From Candidatus Nitrosocaldus sp. (lineage in GTDB: Archaea > Thermoproteota > Nitrososphaeria > Nitrososphaerales > Nitrosocaldaceae): a stretch of DNA of 64,000 nt. The notes below the pieces were generated by a model. That model was not told the DNA's origin, did not search any database, and was given only the letters and a program-made list of their open reading frames with translations. Every line of letters begins with the position of its first letter. Position 1 is the stretch's first letter. The stretch spans positions 1-64,000 of the forward strand of contig JANWZS010000006.1 in assembly GCA_025054855.1 (NCBI GenBank). Direction: 5' to 3'. The translations under genes and the position numbers were made by a program. Shown one piece after another: positions 35,953 to 45,349 of this stretch.

Positions 35953-38259
35953 TTAAAGAATGGTCTCGCAGCTTGATACTATGTCCTGTTGATCTTTAGT
36001 ACACGAATCCGTACCAGCATTCCCATGTATTATATCGTTCCTTGCTACACCATCTGAACCCAACAATTGATCATCGTTGCTATCGCCAAATGCGTGGTCG
36101 TTCCCACTGCCAAGATTTAGCACATCATTACCTGCAGCACCCGACAAGTAATCATTCCCATTACCGCCATCTAACTGCTCATTGCCTCTTCCCCCATCTA
36201 ACCAATCATCGCCCTCATCGCCATAGATGATATCGTCGCCTGCACCACCTCTAAGCACATCTGCACCATCACCACCATAGACCTCATCGTTCCCATCTCC
36301 ACCTGATATATAATCATCACCATTCCCTCCATACGTATAATCTACTGGTGTGATACCACTGATATGTTCACTATCTCCTGGATAGAGTACATCATCACCG
36401 TCTCCTCCATAGATTATATCGCCGCCAAAACCTGCAAATACAATATCGTTCCCATCATCACAGTGGATTATATCATCACCATTCCCTCCATTGATTATAT
36501 CGTTACCCTCTCCAGCATAGATACTGTCGATGCCAGCATCTCCATAGATTATGTCATTACCACCTGCGGCACAGATGATATCGTCCCCTCCTCTACCGAA
36601 TATTACCTCATTGTTGTCTGTTGCTAGAATTATATCATTATTATATGTACCAAATATAACTCTACGTCCATCTCCTATTATGGTTGGATCTGCACATGGA
36701 TCGCCCATAGTCATTGATTCTATAGGCCCTCCAACCCATTCGCAGTTTATCTCAGGATCTGGATCACTAGAACATCTATCGATACCATCTCCTCCATCTA
36801 TATAGTCATTGTTGACTATACCATCTATAGAGTTTAGACCTGTATCATCGCCATCACCTCCATACAGTTCATCATTACCACGATCGCCTGGCCCGTCACC
36901 AAATAGTCTGTCACTTCCATTCTCTCCGTAAAGCTTATCATTACCATCCTTACCATATAGTGTATCATCTCCCTCCCCCCCATATAGTATATCATCGCCC
37001 TCTGCCCCTAGTAATTTATCGTTTCCAGCATTGCCATGGAGTGTATCATTACCAGCATTGCCGTAAACCCTATCATCTCCATCACCTCCACTTAATATGT
37101 CATTCCCACCGCTTCCAGCAACCTCATCATTTCCCCCTTCTCCATCTGCGGTATCTATACCACCTCCTCCCACAATTACATCATTTCCATCTCCTCCATA
37201 TATCACATCGTTATCAGCATTGCCATGAAGTTCATCATTATCAGCATTGCCATGAAGTTCATCATTACCTTCATCCCCTTGTAATTTATCCTTGCCATTT
37301 CCTCCGTAGATTATATCATTCCCTGTACCACCACATATTACATCATCTCCATCATAACCATAGATAATGTCATTTCCACCTAGACCCAGTATCACATCAG
37401 GGTTATTGGTACCATGAATCTCATTATCGCCATTATCGCCATATATTGCACCTGCAGGAGGATTGCTACATATATTCTCTGGAGCAGCAAAGATCTCACA
37501 GTCAACAACCTCGTCAGGATCGCCCATACATCTGTCATTCACTACCTGCTTTCCTCCATCCATCACGTCGTTACTTACTATACCATCCATTCCATCTATG
37601 TTATCATCACCAATCCAACCAGTCATTATGTCATCACCAGCTCCCCCAACGATGGTATCATCACCAGCCTCGCCTAGCAATATATCGTCTCCATCTTCGC
37701 CATATATCCTATCATTCCCAGCAGAACCTGCTACATAATCGTTACCGCTACCTCCGTAGATCCAATCCGATCCTCTACCGCCCTCTACCCAATCATTACC
37801 TCCCTCTCCATATATCACATCGTTACCTGTACCGCCACGTATCCTATCTCTTCCATCCCCCCCATATATGCTATCATCTCCAGCACCTACAGATATGCTA
37901 TCATTATCATCTCCTCCATAAACGATATCATTACCAATTCCATCTATTATGCTATCATTACCACTTCCCCCATAGATAGCATCATTTCCATCCCCCCCAT
38001 AGATAACATCATCTCCACCTAGAGCACAGATGATATCGTTTCCTCCCAATCCTAATATCATCTCAGCATTATCTGTTCCTAGGATTACATCATCGCCAGC
38101 AGTACCATATATCTTGGATTGCCCAGTACCCTGTATAGTTGGATTCTCGCATGGATCCTGTGCGTATACGGAACTAACTGGTATGAGAATTGCTATACCG
38201 CCTATGTTGAGTAGTAAGACTGCTATCCAAACTGCAGAGATACGTTTTAGAGCGTTCAT
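35953..38259 (-). CDS. Secreted RTX (hemolysin-type Ca2+-binding repeat) protein
   Basis: A 768-aa protein: signal peptide (1-33, ending VYA), then dozens of nonapeptide GGxGxDxhx repeats that fold as Ca2+-stabilised parallel beta-rolls outside the cell. Three modules are seen, each opening with a Cys/Pro start (CENPTIQG, CSNPPAGAI, CADPTIIG) and DVILGLGGNDII-like units. Each closes with a paired-cysteine end (DRCMGDPDEVVDCE, DRCSSDPDPEINCE, DSCTKDQQDIVSSCE). No enzymatic domain and no type I secretion neighbours; a Sec signal is used instead. Likely surface structure or adhesion. Possibly horizontally acquired. Confidence 0.9.
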   Translation of the reverse strand: MNALKRISAVWIAVLLLNIGGIAILIPVSSVYAQDPCENPTIQGTGQSKIYGTAGDDVILGTDNAEMILGLGGNDIICALGGDDVIYGGDGNDAIYGGSGNDSIIDGIGNDIVYGGDDNDSISVGAGDDSIYGGDGRDRIRGGTGNDVIYGEGGNDWVEGGRGSDWIYGGSGNDYVAGSAGNDRIYGEDGDDILLGEAGDDTIVGGAGDDIMTGWIGDDNIDGMDGIVSNDVMDGGKQVVNDRCMGDPDEVVDCEIFAAPENICSNPPAGAIYGDNGDNEIHGTNNPDVILGLGGNDIIYGYDGDDVICGGTGNDIIYGGNGKDKLQGDEGNDELHGNADNDELHGNADNDVIYGGDGNDVIVGGGGIDTADGEGGNDEVAGSGGNDILSGGDGDDRVYGNAGNDTLHGNAGNDKLLGAEGDDILYGGEGDDTLYGKDGNDKLYGENGSDRLFGDGPGDRGNDELYGGDGDDTGLNSIDGIVNNDYIDGGDGIDRCSSDPDPEINCEWVGGPIESMTMGDPCADPTIIGDGRRVIFGTYNNDIILATDNNEVIFGRGGDDIICAAGGNDIIYGDAGIDSIYAGEGNDIINGGNGDDIIHCDDGNDIVFAGFGGDIIYGGDGDDVLYPGDSEHISGITPVDYTYGGNGDDYISGGDGNDEVYGGDGADVLRGGAGDDIIYGDEGDDWLDGGRGNEQLDGGNGNDYLSGAAGNDVLNLGSGNDHAFGDSNDDQLLGSDGVARNDIIHGNAGTDSCTKDQQDIVSSCETIL

Positions 38260-38275
38260 GTTAGATCGTCAGCAC

Positions 38276-38330
38276 ATTAGTACTTAAATCTTATGTGGCT
38301 AAATCATAGTATTGGTATACCATAATACTA
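38276..38330 (-). promoter_or_regulatory. RTX promoter with a 24-bp imperfect palindrome upstream
   Basis: TATA-like agatttaagta (minus strand, about 38282-38292) is about 27 nt before the RTX ATG. At 38307-38330, TAGTATTGGTAT pairs with ATACCATAATACTA: an inverted repeat around GGTATACC with a 2-nt bulge, about 50-70 nt upstream of the start. This suggests an operator or activator site. The rest of 38331-38660 is AT-rich with no gene seen. Confidence 0.5.
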
Positions 38331-38660
38331 GATAATCGTTGGTAATATATACGCTTATTATTGATAACCAAGTTGTATATGTATATCTTGCCTATTTAGC
38401 CCCTTACTAAACCCGCTCAAATGTAAAGAATCCAGTATGTATAAAAAGTGATAGGAGATAGTAGCTGTTTACCGATGAGCCTAAGATCTAACAATACTAC
38501 CGCTAATTCTCCGCTCATTTTCACATCTATACCTACCAACAGAACCACTAATAATGTTAAGATAAAGATCTAACCGTAATCATCCATTGCCACCAATCTG
38601 GATGGGTCCATGGCAATGACCAAGCTTAAGGTATAACAACGCAGTTAAGATGGTAGATGA

Positions 38661-38810
38661 TGGGGTCGAGGGGACTTGAACCCCTGGCCTACGGGTCACT
38701 GCAGCTCCAGAGCCACATCATCTTTGCATCAGATGACCCGTATACCTCTGGAGCCCTTTGCGGTTCCCTTATGTTATAACTGTCGCCCTACCTTGCTAGG
38801 CTACGACCCC
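38661..38810 (-). tRNA. tRNA-Trp(CCA) with two introns
   Basis: The acceptor GGGGTCG/CGACCCC, D-arm GCCT-AGCAAGGTA-GGGC, T-arm AGGGG-TTCAAGT-CCCCT and discriminator A are clear; CCA is not encoded. A normal anticodon arm (ACGGG-CTCCAGA-CCCGT, anticodon CCA) appears only if two introns are removed: about 25 nt between positions 28/29 (38757-38781) and about 51 nt at 37/38 (38697-38747). The mature length is 74 nt. The larger intron has a 9-nt stretch (CTCTGGAGC) complementary to the anticodon region. Splice points are inferred from base pairing, to within a base or two. Confidence 0.8.
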
Positions 38811-38875
38811 CACTTGATGATACCATCTCCCTTGATATTAACCTTAACAGGCTACTATATGGCTAGATGATGCCA

Positions 38876-38995
38876 TCAACGACCCTTCCTGTGCGCTACC
38901 TTCTTATGCCTCTCCAGATGCTCCTTGTCCTGAAACTCCATGTTGCAGTACTCACATACATTGCCACTGCTTGGCTTGCGCTTGAATAGGTTCAA
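38876..38995 (-). CDS. 39-aa single C2H2 zinc-finger protein
   Basis: One finger, CEYCNMEFQDKEHLERHKKVAH, between basic ends (LFKRKPSS and RKGR). The start is TTG at 38995, about 29 nt after a TATA-like catttattac on the minus strand; no ATG exists before the finger. It is the same style as the two-finger gene at 24.7 kb. Probably a small nucleic-acid-binding protein. Confidence 0.7.
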   Translation of the reverse strand: MNLFKRKPSSGNVCEYCNMEFQDKEHLERHKKVAHRKGR

Positions 38996-39086
38996 GTGAT
39001 TCTACTCACTGCAGAGATGTAATAAATGTTTATCTAACCGGCATAGGCTACGTTTTTATCTCCTGCCCTGCTAATACAGTAGGGTT

Positions 39087-39674
39087 ATGATACTCTACAA
39101 GAAGGCTGTATTCGCAGTCATAATCGCTGCCATAGTAGTCATAGCCATCTTCGCCATACAGATAATCACACCATACATGGGCAGTAGCACAACACCACTG
39201 GAGAGGGGTAACATAGCCATCACATTCACCAAAGAAGAGGTTAGGCGTGTGAGCTTCGGTGTCGTAGAGAGGTTTGCTGCAGAGAGGGTTGAGAGTATGA
39301 GCATACAGGCCGATGGTAGGGCGCTATACAGCATGCAGCAGGGCATCAACACCATGCAGAAGGAGTTCAGGGTCCCAGGCGAGAGGCTGAGGGGCATACA
39401 GTCGTTCATAAGCGATACTGGGCTCTTAGATACCATGTTCAACCTCAGGGATGAGGTCGAGGGGAGCGATACCTTCACCAGGTATACCGTTACTGCATAC
39501 GTGGATGGCTCTAGCAGGAGTATCCGCTGGGCGGAGGTTGTAAGGACCGATGAGTTTGCTCCATCAGATGTGCCTCCACTACTGATAAGGCTGAGATGCA
39601 TGCTCATGCAGGTAATGAGCGAGCCTGCTGGTGAAGAGTTCGAGATGGCTAGGTGCCTTCAGGGTGTATCATGA
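39087..39674 (+). CDS. Membrane-anchored extracytoplasmic protein, unknown
   Basis: A 195-aa protein. One N-terminal helix (AVFAVIIAAIVVIAIFAIQIITPYM) is followed by a soluble domain with EEVRRVSFGVVERF, a helical middle, SDTFTRYTVTAYVDGSSRSIRWAEVVRTDEF (beta hairpin) and a C-terminal helix with two Cys (RCMLMQ, ARCLQG). Not recognised. The start is ATG 39087; the TATA-like gtttttatc is about 36 nt upstream. Confidence 0.7.
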   Translation: MILYKKAVFAVIIAAIVVIAIFAIQIITPYMGSSTTPLERGNIAITFTKEEVRRVSFGVVERFAAERVESMSIQADGRALYSMQQGINTMQKEFRVPGERLRGIQSFISDTGLLDTMFNLRDEVEGSDTFTRYTVTAYVDGSSRSIRWAEVVRTDEFAPSDVPPLLIRLRCMLMQVMSEPAGEEFEMARCLQGVS

Positions 39675-39741
39675 ACATCGATAGCCTATGAGTCATTTAT
39701 GACTACCCCTACCGTTTCCATGATATACCCCCTGGCCATAT

Positions 39742-39930
39742 GTGTGTATAGCAGGCATAAAGGTATGGTCGTATAGGTACCCAACTCTACCCCCAGGCAT
39801 GGAGGTTAGATTGGAGCAGGGAGCCAGGTACGGCTGGTCTAGCGATAAGGGATCTACATATGAGGCTGAGATGCCAGGCATATACTACATACACTCATGT
39901 GCAGAGTGGTTCCTACAATGCGACGTGTAG
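39742..39930 (+). CDS. Possible small protein or remnant
   Basis: A 62-aa frame with a GTG start. The part PPGMEVRLEQGARYGWSSDKGSTYEAEMPGIYYIHSCAEWFLQCDV reads like the end of a small beta-sandwich domain with two cysteines, so it may be real or the tail of a lost gene. A weak TATA (gatatac, about 39720) is present. Upstream 39675-39741 has nothing else. Low confidence. Confidence 0.35.
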   Translation: MCIAGIKVWSYRYPTLPPGMEVRLEQGARYGWSSDKGSTYEAEMPGIYYIHSCAEWFLQCDV

Positions 39931-40033
39931 GCCCCTCCGATACACATGCCATATTGGTAGTGGTACCATGGTGAGGTTAACCTGAGGTTAACTAAATATA
40001 TCTGGATGGGATGGTAGTCATAGGATAGAATAG

Positions 40034-41020
40034 ATGAGCACAAGCACTAGCACTATCTCACTGGTCTCGACGGAGTCGAATGCTAGGGGTATCAGGCTGG
40101 ATAGGATAGATGTTCTACCAGTTACAAAGGGTACGACGCTCCTCAAGCGTGGTTTTGCGCACATGCAGAAGCATGGGGTGATAATGGATGTTACGAGCGT
40201 TGAGCAGGCACAGATTGCAGAGGATGCTGGTGCCGTAGCAGTCATGGTACTGGATAAGCTGCCATACGATGTCAGGAAGGCTGGAGGTGTTGCTAGAACA
40301 GCAAGCATAAAGGTGATAGAGGAGATCAGGGATCACATAACCATACCCATAATGGCCAAATGCAGGATAGGGCATGTTGAGGAGGCTAGAGTCCTTGAGG
40401 CTGCCGGTGTCGACATGATAGATGAGTCTGAGGTACTTACACCTGCAGATGAGGAGAGGCATATATGGAAGTGGGACTTTACGGTGCCATTCGTGAACGG
40501 TGCGAGGAACCTAGGTGAAGCGCTCAGGAGGATAGAGGAGGGTGCATCCATGATAAGAACCAAGGGGGAGCCTGGGACTGGGAACGTTGCCGAGGCGATC
40601 AAGCATATCAGAATAGTCAACAATGAGATAAGGAGGATAAGGGCTGCATACCAGGATGGGGATATGCAGGAGCTCGTGAGGGCGGCAAGGGAACTCAAGG
40701 TCTCATATGCATACGTGCTGGAGACTGCGAGGCTTGGAAGATTGCCAGTGGTGAACTTTGCTGCTGGAGGCATAACCACTCCAGCAGATGCTGCCATGCT
40801 CATGAGCCTTGGCTGTGATGGTGTCTTCGTGGGCTCTGGCATATTCAAGAGCCAGGACCCCATGGAGAGGGCTAGGGCGATAGTTATAGCAACAGCATAC
40901 TGGGACGATCCTAAAGCCGTTATGGAGGCACAGAGGATGGTCGATGAGGGCAAGTCCATGCTAGGAATGGATGTGAAGAGTCTGGAGTTGAGGATGCAGG
41001 AGAGGGGGAGTGAGGCATGA
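40034..41020 (+). CDS. pdxS: Pyridoxal 5'-phosphate synthase, synthase subunit
   Basis: Pdx1/SNZ (beta/alpha)8 barrel that makes PLP from ribose-5-phosphate, glyceraldehyde-3-phosphate and PdxT-supplied ammonia. Seen: [34 protein letters not shown] at the N-terminus, [33 protein letters not shown], the phosphate loop [35 protein letters not shown] 40034 follows a TATA (taaatatatc). PdxT follows 33 nt later, forming the standard pair. Confidence 0.97.
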   Translation: MSTSTSTISLVSTESNARGIRLDRIDVLPVTKGTTLLKRGFAHMQKHGVIMDVTSVEQAQIAEDAGAVAVMVLDKLPYDVRKAGGVARTASIKVIEEIRDHITIPIMAKCRIGHVEEARVLEAAGVDMIDESEVLTPADEERHIWKWDFTVPFVNGARNLGEALRRIEEGASMIRTKGEPGTGNVAEAIKHIRIVNNEIRRIRAAYQDGDMQELVRAARELKVSYAYVLETARLGRLPVVNFAAGGITTPADAAMLMSLGCDGVFVGSGIFKSQDPMERARAIVIATAYWDDPKAVMEAQRMVDEGKSMLGMDVKSLELRMQERGSEA

Positions 41021-41053
41021 GGAGAATGCTGTTGGTGTAGGTAGGTGTTGCAT

Positions 41054-41731
41054 ATGGGCATAACCGTAGGCGTACTGGCACTCCAAGGGGATGTTGAGGA
41101 GAATGTGAGTGCAGCAAAGACTGCGCTGAATAACCTTGGCATGCAGGGTAATGTTATACAGGTGAAGTACCCAGAGCATCTAGCCAGCATAGATGGGCTC
41201 ATAATACCTGGAGGGGAGAGTACCGTTATAGGTACGCTCGCCATGCTCAACGGCTCGCTCAAGGTCATAAGGGATAGGATAAATGCTGGTATGCCAGTCC
41301 TTGGGACATGTGCAGGCATGATAGTGCTTGCCAAGAGGGCCTATGACAGGGTTGTGGGGGAGACCAGACAGCAACTACTCAACCTGCTCGATGTGACAGT
41401 GGAGAGGAACGCATTCGGGAGGCAGATAGACTCTTTCGAGGCTGATCTGAGGATAGGCGTGCTTGGCGAGAAGCCGTTCAGGGGTGTATTCATAAGGGCA
41501 CCAGTAGTCAGGAGCGTTGGCAGCGGTGTGGATGTACTTGCAAGGCTGGAGGGTGATGGCAGAGATGGCTCTGGGGATGGTGGTAGTGCTGCTAGTAGTA
41601 GTAGTAGTAGTAGTAGGATAGTTGCCGTGCAGCAGGGCAACATGATAGGCACATCGTTCCATCCTGAACTCTCGGATACAAGATTGCATGAGTACTTCCT
41701 GAGACTGGTCAGAGAGTATAGGCAGAGATGA
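41054..41731 (+). CDS. pdxT: Pyridoxal 5'-phosphate synthase, glutaminase subunit
   Basis: Class I glutamine amidotransferase partner of PdxS. GVLALQGDVEENV at the start, LIIPGGESTVI, the nucleophile in LGTCAGMIVLA, and the His/Glu of TSFHPELSDT complete the triad. An insertion of Gly/Asp then seven consecutive Ser lies just before the final strand, coded by an (AGT)n run at 41594-41616; the family normally has a short turn there. ATG 41054 is chosen as the first conserved residue (MGITVG); TTG 41045 is in frame. Confidence 0.95.
   Translation: MGITVGVLALQGDVEENVSAAKTALNNLGMQGNVIQVKYPEHLASIDGLIIPGGESTVIGTLAMLNGSLKVIRDRINAGMPVLGTCAGMIVLAKRAYDRVVGETRQQLLNLLDVTVERNAFGRQIDSFEADLRIGVLGEKPFRGVFIRAPVVRSVGSGVDVLARLEGDGRDGSGDGGSAASSSSSSSRIVAVQQGNMIGTSFHPELSDTRLHEYFLRLVREYRQR
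41594..41616. repeat. (AGT)n microsatellite inside pdxT
   Basis: Seven to eight tandem AGT units encode the Ser run. Similar AGT/ACT runs occur inside pncA (20243-20270), cbtA (51883-51908) and at the 5' end of the nucleotidyltransferase (60485-60496). Confidence 0.8.
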
Positions 41732-41830
41732 CGTCTGCTGCTGATTGATTATTATATACAAGCGATATGGTGCTATCCGTATGTATCAGTGTTGAGAACA
41801 AAATAATAAAGGGTTGGATCGTAGGTCGTA

Positions 41831-44170
41831 CTACTGTATGCCAGCTCTGCGCCTCATCCTGTATGCCAGTGCAGCAAGTGACCCTGCGACTATACCAGCT
41901 ACACCTATCATCGACTCTGGAATGACGTTGAATGTCACAGAGAGACTGAGCACTATCATACCTCCCCTAGTAAAGTCAGCAACTATGCTCCATTCCCCTG
42001 CCTGCGTCATTGGAATCGGTGGGCTGAGCCATATGAACGGATCTGGTATGGTTCCTGGAGCCCAGTTCCAGATCTGCACTGGTACTGTACCAGTTGGTGC
42101 ATTGGCATACACGTGCAGGTCATCTATTGTAACCGGTGAGCCTAGACCCAAGAAGAGTACGAGGCACTGCACAGTATCTGTTATGTTCAGTGGTGGCTCA
42201 TGCGGCAGTATGCAGGCGAATGCGTAGAGGCTACCCCTCCTAGCCTCCATGATGAGTACTCCATCGTCATCGGGCAGGTCACTGTACACCTCACTATCCT
42301 GTATGGTACTAATAGCATGCTGAACCTCATCAGCACTGAAGCCGGAGTTGGATAGCGCCCTTCCTATAGCATCTATCAGACCATCCCTACCATCGAATGT
42401 GTAGGAGTTGCCTACATGGAATGGTACCTCGATCCTCGTACCATTGCTGTACTCGGTCACAAGGGTCCATAGCCCTTCCTTATCCACATCTACAGCAAAA
42501 GCCTCCCAGTAGAATGCTGCCCTACCATCTATGCTCATATTCCTTATACCCTCATGCCTACCAGCAGTTGTGTAGTAGTAGACATCCCTCTCCTCACCAT
42601 CTGGGTCTATGAAGTATGCACTCACACTGCTCACGCCTATGGTTGCGCTTGAACCGTAGAGTGCTGCTGCAGTAGTGGAGCAGTATAGCGTATCACCAAC
42701 CTGCACTGGTGGGGGATGGTAACTCCTGGGATCGCTTATGCCAGTGGAGCCCTGCTTGCCTATGGTGCAGCCAGACCTGAAGAGCACCTCCCCGACCAGA
42801 GTAGTATCACCCTTCATGTGACTGCTCCATGGTATATTGAGTCTAGCATTCTCTGGCATTGTCCTTATCTGCACAAGCACCTCCTCAAGCTCCTTTGCAG
42901 TGGTCTGTATACCTGTCCTTACAGCAACACCATCATCTATACCACGCTCCACCAGCTCTGTGTACAGTGATCTAGCCATGATATCGAACATCTCCCTGTG
43001 GGAGGAGAATGAGTACCACTCGCTCTCCTCCAGAGGCTCCATCCTGGGCTCATCCGCATCATTCGGTATGCTCTCATCCAGCGTTAGGATGACCACTCTA
43101 CCATTGCTACCATCGGCAAGGTACACATTGCCATCATTGCCTACTATCACCTTCCTTGGGACATTGAGCTGCCTCTCGCCATCCCCTGCTATCCCTGAGC
43201 CGTAGTAGAAGACCGGGCTTACTATACTGGATGATGATGAGAGTACATCGCTGTAGTTGAATACCTGCACCCTATTGTTCAGGTTATCACTTACTATAAG
43301 GTAACCATTCTCTGCATCGTGTGCAACACCTCTAGGCTCGTTGAAGTACCCTAGATCAGTGCCATGCTGCCCTATGGTCGCTATCCTCTCAACGCCCATC
43401 GAATCGGCATCTATCCTGTATATGCTTATCATCCCATTCTTGTATGCAACGATCACATTGCCATATGCATCCACCTTGATATCGTGTATGCTGGGCCATG
43501 GTGATATGCTCAACCCGTTCACAACATCCCCTATCCTGTTGTTGCTGGAGTCGTAGACCTCTGCGTTGTTGAATGAGAATGATAGTCTCATCCTATCATC
43601 ATCGCCTATGGCATAAACCTGTACCCTCCTGCTCATGTTATCGCCTATAAGCACTAGGTCACGTGTATGGGTATAACCTTCATGCTCCTCCTCCACAGTC
43701 TTCACTGCAAGACCATGGGGGTGCCTGAATAGTGTACGTTCTGGAGTGGAGCCCTGCACCTGATCGACTATCTCAGCACTAGCAAGTGTACCATCCTCAT
43801 TGTATGTGAGCCTATACCTGTATATCGCCCCTTCAGGGTGCACGTGCGTGAGCACCACCAGGTTGCCAGAGCTGTCGAAACCTAGATCCACAGCACTCCT
43901 CCTATCGAAGAAGCCAAGTATACGCCACTCTCCATCTGAGCCCTTACCAAGGATGTATACCTTCTGTAGCATTGTATCTGTAACTATCAGTCTACCCTCA
44001 GCATCCCTTGCTATACCATATAGGAACTGAAAGTCCGTGCCATCTGCACCATATATGAACTCTATAGGCCTATAGTTCAGTGCGTATGCGCTGTTGGTGT
44101 ACATCGATGCCATGATGATCGTCAGGGTTATTGCAAGTGCACCTGTTCTCATCATATCACAGCACTGCAT
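41831..44170 (-). CDS. Secreted NHL-propeller protein with C-terminal membrane tail
   Basis: About 779 aa. The N-terminal signal segment TGALAITLTIIMASMYTNSAYA leads to an NHL/6-bladed propeller (about 30-330; NRVQVFNYSDV, GNVYLADGSNGRVVIL), a middle alpha region, and one or two Ig-like beta domains with a possible disulfide. The C-terminus VIPESMIGVAGIVAGSLAALAYRMRRR is a PEF-CTERM-like sorting or anchoring tail. It is related in plan to the 6.2-kb protein. Start 44170 fits the TATA (aaatattttta) best; 44155 and 44212 are in frame. Probably an S-layer-associated surface protein. Confidence 0.8.
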   Translation of the reverse strand: MQCCDMMRTGALAITLTIIMASMYTNSAYALNYRPIEFIYGADGTDFQFLYGIARDAEGRLIVTDTMLQKVYILGKGSDGEWRILGFFDRRSAVDLGFDSSGNLVVLTHVHPEGAIYRYRLTYNEDGTLASAEIVDQVQGSTPERTLFRHPHGLAVKTVEEEHEGYTHTRDLVLIGDNMSRRVQVYAIGDDDRMRLSFSFNNAEVYDSSNNRIGDVVNGLSISPWPSIHDIKVDAYGNVIVAYKNGMISIYRIDADSMGVERIATIGQHGTDLGYFNEPRGVAHDAENGYLIVSDNLNNRVQVFNYSDVLSSSSSIVSPVFYYGSGIAGDGERQLNVPRKVIVGNDGNVYLADGSNGRVVILTLDESIPNDADEPRMEPLEESEWYSFSSHREMFDIMARSLYTELVERGIDDGVAVRTGIQTTAKELEEVLVQIRTMPENARLNIPWSSHMKGDTTLVGEVLFRSGCTIGKQGSTGISDPRSYHPPPVQVGDTLYCSTTAAALYGSSATIGVSSVSAYFIDPDGEERDVYYYTTAGRHEGIRNMSIDGRAAFYWEAFAVDVDKEGLWTLVTEYSNGTRIEVPFHVGNSYTFDGRDGLIDAIGRALSNSGFSADEVQHAISTIQDSEVYSDLPDDDGVLIMEARRGSLYAFACILPHEPPLNITDTVQCLVLFLGLGSPVTIDDLHVYANAPTGTVPVQIWNWAPGTIPDPFIWLSPPIPMTQAGEWSIVADFTRGGMIVLSLSVTFNVIPESMIGVAGIVAGSLAALAYRMRRRAGIQ

Positions 44171-44260
44171 ACCCCTATCCATCCTTATTAAAAATATTTT
44201 ATGGTACACCATTCTAACCTATAATTATTCTATCATAGATCAATGTACTATGAATATTCT

Positions 44261-45349
44261 CTAAAGTGAGTGACTATCAGCAACCCTGAGCAGTATCTTG
44301 CCAAAGTGCTGGTTCATCTCCATCCTCGCATGTGCAAGCATTGCATCCTCTAGTGCAAATACGGAGTCTATGACTGGTCTTATACCATGCTCATCCATGA
44401 ACCTAATCATCCCTTCCAGTTCCCTCTTGCTACCTAGGTATGCACCGAACATGTATGCAAGTCTGTTGTAGAATGGTCTGATCTCAGCACTAGCATGCTC
44501 CGATGCAGTTGCCCCGCACACAGCAACCACACCACTCCTCCTCAGGCACTTTATGCTAGTATCCCATGTACCGACATGGTCTATGACGAGATCCGCACCT
44601 TCATCACCCGTGAAGTTCATCACCTCCCTCACGATATCCTGCTTACTCCTATCTATGACAAGATCACAGCCGAGGGAGTAGGACCTCTCAACCTTGCTAC
44701 CATCCCCAACTGTTGCCATGACTCTATAGCCCATGGCCTTTGCTAACTGTATGCTTGCAACCCCTATACCGCTCCCAGCACCATAGACCAGAAGTGATGG
44801 GCTGTAGTCACTCTCAATTGAACCATGTACATCTTGCATGATCCCTCCTGCCTGCATGAGCATACTGTAGACTGTGAGGTATGCAACGTTTATCGATGCA
44901 GCATCATCCATGCTTAGATTGGATTGCGGTGGTATGGGTACGATATTCCTTGCTGGTACCCTGACATACTCTGCGTATCCTCCATGCCATCTGCTGAACC
45001 CTCCGATTATTGATACGCTACTACACCTATTCTCCTTGCCCATTCTGCAGAACCTGCACACTCCACAGTGTATCGCTGGATAGATCACGACCCTGCTACC
45101 CTTAACCATACCTGTATCTGGAGAGTCGCTCGCAAGATAGCCAGAGATGTCACAGCCGAGTATGTGTGGGAATACAACCTCCCTCCCTGGCAGACCCCGC
45201 CTGACCCAGAGGTCTAACCTGTTCACAGAGCATGCATGGACCCTTACCAGTACCTCACCCCTATCGCATACTGGTTCAGGGAAGTCCTGGTACCTGAGCA
45301 TATCCACACTACCATGTCCATGGAGTACTACAGCCCTCATGCCCATCAC
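44261..45349 (-). CDS. Zinc-dependent MDR alcohol dehydrogenase/quinone-type reductase
   Basis: Medium-chain dehydrogenase (362 aa). The N-terminal catalytic domain has HILGCDISGYL and the structural-zinc cysteines HCGVCRFCRMGKENRC. The NAD(P)-binding domain has LLVYGAGSGIGVASIQLAKAMGYRV. The substrate is unknown; relatives include crotonyl/acryloyl-CoA reductases, so a role in the 3-hydroxypropionate/4-hydroxybutyrate cycle is possible but unproven. The start overlaps the valS stop by 4 nt, so they are co-transcribed. Confidence 0.88.
   Translation of the reverse strand: MMGMRAVVLHGHGSVDMLRYQDFPEPVCDRGEVLVRVHACSVNRLDLWVRRGLPGREVVFPHILGCDISGYLASDSPDTGMVKGSRVVIYPAIHCGVCRFCRMGKENRCSSVSIIGGFSRWHGGYAEYVRVPARNIVPIPPQSNLSMDDAASINVAYLTVYSMLMQAGGIMQDVHGSIESDYSPSLLVYGAGSGIGVASIQLAKAMGYRVMATVGDGSKVERSYSLGCDLVIDRSKQDIVREVMNFTGDEGADLVIDHVGTWDTSIKCLRRSGVVAVCGATASEHASAEIRPFYNRLAYMFGAYLGSKRELEGMIRFMDEHGIRPVIDSVFALEDAMLAHARMEMNQHFGKILLRVADSHSL

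Noticed and set aside
36042-38287. Several long plus-strand frames and direct repeats opposite the RTX gene
   Set aside because: They are shadows of the repetitive GGxGxD coding sequence; repeat unit about 27 nt with variable bases and no spacers, so not a CRISPR array.
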